From: Natronobeatus ordinarius
Lineage (GTDB): Archaea; Halobacteriota; Halobacteria; Halobacteriales; Natrialbaceae
Length of the DNA: 64,000 nt
Assembly: GCF_024362485.1 (NCBI RefSeq)
Contig: NZ_CP101456.1
Span: 558,001 to 622,000, forward strand
Direction of reading: 5' to 3'
The translations under genes and the position numbers were made by a program. Positions 62,653-64,000 of this stretch are shown in pieces. The notes beneath the pieces are model-generated. The model was not told the DNA's origin. It ran no database searches and saw only the letters and a program-made list of their open reading frames with translations. The first letter of the stretch is position 1. Every line of letters starts with the position of its first letter.

Positions 62653-62808
62653 ATACCAACGAGAGTCATCTTCAGCCGAGTTGGTAACTCCGCAGCTACC
62701 ACAATGTATTGGTTATACATAAACGTATTGCTAAGGCATATTTGACTCAGATAGGCAACAACGACTAAATGCTGAGTAATAGGTTGATCTATCCCGTACT
62801 GTACAGCA
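62653..62808. promoter_or_regulatory. Divergent control region between the PadR-like and phiH-like genes
   Basis: 156 AT-rich bases with TATA-like GGTTATACATAAACG (62711-62725) and an imperfectly spaced inverted repeat ACTCAG (62745-62750) / CTGAGT (62772-62777). It probably holds the promoters and operators of both sides. Confidence 0.45.
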
Positions 62809-63120
62809 ATGAGGCAGTCGGGCACTTGGATGACGATCTGGGACGATCGCATCCTTGAAATCATACGGGACGAGGACGCTGGACGTGTGGGTGATTTAGC
62901 GGAACGAGATGCTATCCGCGTTTCTCAACCGTCTGTATCTCGTCGCTGCAAAAAATTAGCTGAGCACGGTTTACTCACACCGTTAGGGAACGGTGTCTAC
63001 ACAATCACCGAAGAGGGAGAAGCGTACCTTGATGAAGAGTACGACGCCGAAAACGGAGTGTATCTCAACCGAAACAACTCGCAGAGCGGTCCAAACGCCA
63101 GTGAAACCTCTCAATCCTAA
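62809..63120 (+). CDS. PhiH1-repressor-like winged-helix protein, copy 1
   Basis: A 103-residue DNA-binding protein. WMTIWDDRILEIIRDEDAGR starts the winged-helix domain; VSQPSVSRRCKKLAEHGLLT is the recognition helix and following turn; GNGVYTITEEGEAYLD is the wing. This is the pattern of the Halobacterium phage phiH repressor group, common in haloarchaeal mobile elements. The Ser/Asn-rich tail is likely disordered. The stop touches the start of copy 2. Confidence 0.85.
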   Translation: MRQSGTWMTIWDDRILEIIRDEDAGRVGDLAERDAIRVSQPSVSRRCKKLAEHGLLTPLGNGVYTITEEGEAYLDEEYDAENGVYLNRNNSQSGPNASETSQS

Positions 63121-63411
63121 ATGTGCCGAAAACCAGCCCGGTGGATGTGTACGCTTGACGAACGGATTCTCGAGCACCTCGCAGAAGACTCGTGGTCGAC
63201 GCCGAAGCACATGTCTCGAATCTTCAAGTTCGACGCGTCTCGAGGACGGATCGAGGAGCGTTGCCAGCTGCTGTCCCAAGTCGGTCTAGTCGCCCCGATC
63301 TTCGAAGGGAGCCACATGTACGAGATCACGGGTGAAGGACTGGAATATCTCGACGGCCGGCTTGACGTTGAACATCGGCCGAGGCCGTCACCTCGAGTGC
63401 TTCGTGGTTGA
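63121..63411 (+). CDS. PhiH1-repressor-like winged-helix protein, copy 2
   Basis: A 96-residue paralogue of the preceding protein. The start RWMCTLDERILEHLAEDS matches WMTIWDDRILEII of copy 1, followed by TPKHMSRIFKFDASRGRIEE (HTH) and EGSHMYEITGEGLEYLDG (wing). The ATG follows the TAA of copy 1 directly. Together they may bind as a heterodimer or repress opposite promoters; that is inference. ATG 63145 is a possible shorter start. Confidence 0.8.
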   Translation: MCRKPARWMCTLDERILEHLAEDSWSTPKHMSRIFKFDASRGRIEERCQLLSQVGLVAPIFEGSHMYEITGEGLEYLDGRLDVEHRPRPSPRVLRG

Positions 63412-63551
63412 GCGTTCCGGGATTTTATTGCAGAAGCCGTGGCAAGGCCGGTGGAATACTTTGTCCCGACTGTTGATCACCTAGCGATATTTCTAGTTTG
63501 ACTACAAGGCGGAATACTTTTGTGCTGGATGTCTAAGTGAAAGGTAGGACA

Positions 63552-64000
63552 ATGAATGTGTTCTCGGTCGGAGATCGGGAATTCGCCGATAGGGTGAGTT
63601 TCAACCGATATCTGACCGAGAACTATTCTGTATCTCACAACAGTAATCTCCATATTATTGCAGGGATCACTGAGCACCCCTGGTCAAAGCTCATAGATAT
63701 TTTGGAAAATAGTGGATACGAAGTGATTGAGGAACATGGGGAAATCCTCAAGATGAGGCGAGATTATGGATTGAACGGGCGTATTGAATTTTATTTATCT
63801 TTTGATGAGGAACTCCAAGTCATATTATTCTACACTAATATGCGGAAGACGGAAGAGATTGAAAATACAATTGAGGTGTTTTTAAATGACACTCCGGGTG
63901 TTCATTATCTGTATATAAGTCCTCGTGTGATGCAAAGTATTAGAGAAGATATTGCCGAAGAAGAGCCTGCAACTCAAATAACTCATTTCTCCGCAAAGCG
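63552..64000 (+). CDS. AT-rich gene of unknown function, cut by the window end
   Basis: At least 149 codons, from ATG 63552 to the edge without a stop. It begins MNVFSVGDREFADRVSFNRY and continues as a soluble mixed alpha/beta protein with a hydrophobic strand ELQVILFYTN and a segment GVHYLYISPRVMQSIRED. Base use is unlike the chromosome: about 34% G+C at 63781-63960 by hand count (61 of 180), with codons such as ATA, TTA and AGA that are rare elsewhere here. That points to recent transfer. I do not recognise a family. Confidence 0.7.
   Translation, partial: MNVFSVGDREFADRVSFNRYLTENYSVSHNSNLHIIAGITEHPWSKLIDILENSGYEVIEEHGEILKMRRDYGLNGRIEFYLSFDEELQVILFYTNMRKTEEIENTIEVFLNDTPGVHYLYISPRVMQSIREDIAEEEPATQITHFSAK

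Overview
The window is a stretch of a haloarchaeal (class Halobacteria) chromosome. The genome is GC-rich, and the proteins are loaded with Asp and Glu. Many genes look leaderless, with a TATA-like box about 27 bases before the start codon. The gene set is archaeal: DP2-type DNA polymerase, RFC, TFB, archaeal glycyl-tRNA synthetase, CofG, dolichol-kinase-like protein, and Halobacteria-only families such as DUF7282, HTTM, SHOCT, HTH_10 and DUF5783. A member of the Natrialbales-type lineages is my guess, but that is an impression only.

Layout. Positions 1-8.5 kb hold a truncated DUF460 nuclease-like gene, a VapBC-type pair, RNase Z, a DUF7282 surface protein, a divergent RFC small subunit and a hotdog thioesterase. 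Positions 8.7-18.5 kb hold a tungsten aldehyde oxidoreductase, an orphan ABC ATPase, an AMP-forming acyl-CoA ligase, a LemA/GIDE membrane operon, a thiolase and a TFB. Positions 18.5-28.5 kb hold an HTTM protein, a DUF6176 protein, an HTH_10 regulator, an ABC exporter pair, a dolichol-kinase-like gene, glyS and a CBS protein. Positions 28.5-34.8 kb hold a complete five-gene dipeptide/oligopeptide ABC importer operon. Positions 35.2-40.1 kb hold a 55-residue protein, a PPC/DUF296 protein and polC, which carries a mini-intein directly in front of its catalytic DGD motif. Positions 40.1-53.3 kb hold an LLM flavin oxidoreductase, cofG, a histidine kinase, an ATP-grasp enzyme, a Ste24-like protease, a SHOCT/CopB copper ATPase pair, a truncated globin, and hemC-hemD. 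Positions 53.3-60 kb hold a DHH phosphoesterase, a PHP protein, NifU-like, PanE-like and rubredoxin-like genes, plus one gene-poor gap.

From about 60.2 kb to the right edge the window enters an integrated mobile element. It has a tyrosine integrase, a small zinc-finger protein, a PadR-type regulator coupled to a small acidic protein, two tandem phiH-repressor-like winged-helix proteins and, at the edge, an AT-rich gene of unknown function that is cut off. The body of the element lies outside the window.

The most striking observation is in polC. The last ~100 bases of the intein and the first ~80 bases of the following extein are only about 39% G+C (hand count 70 of 180 bases), with sharp edges. 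This looks like a recombination patch from a low-GC donor. I did not find a clearly new multi-gene system inside the window; the best candidate for one is the truncated island at the right end.
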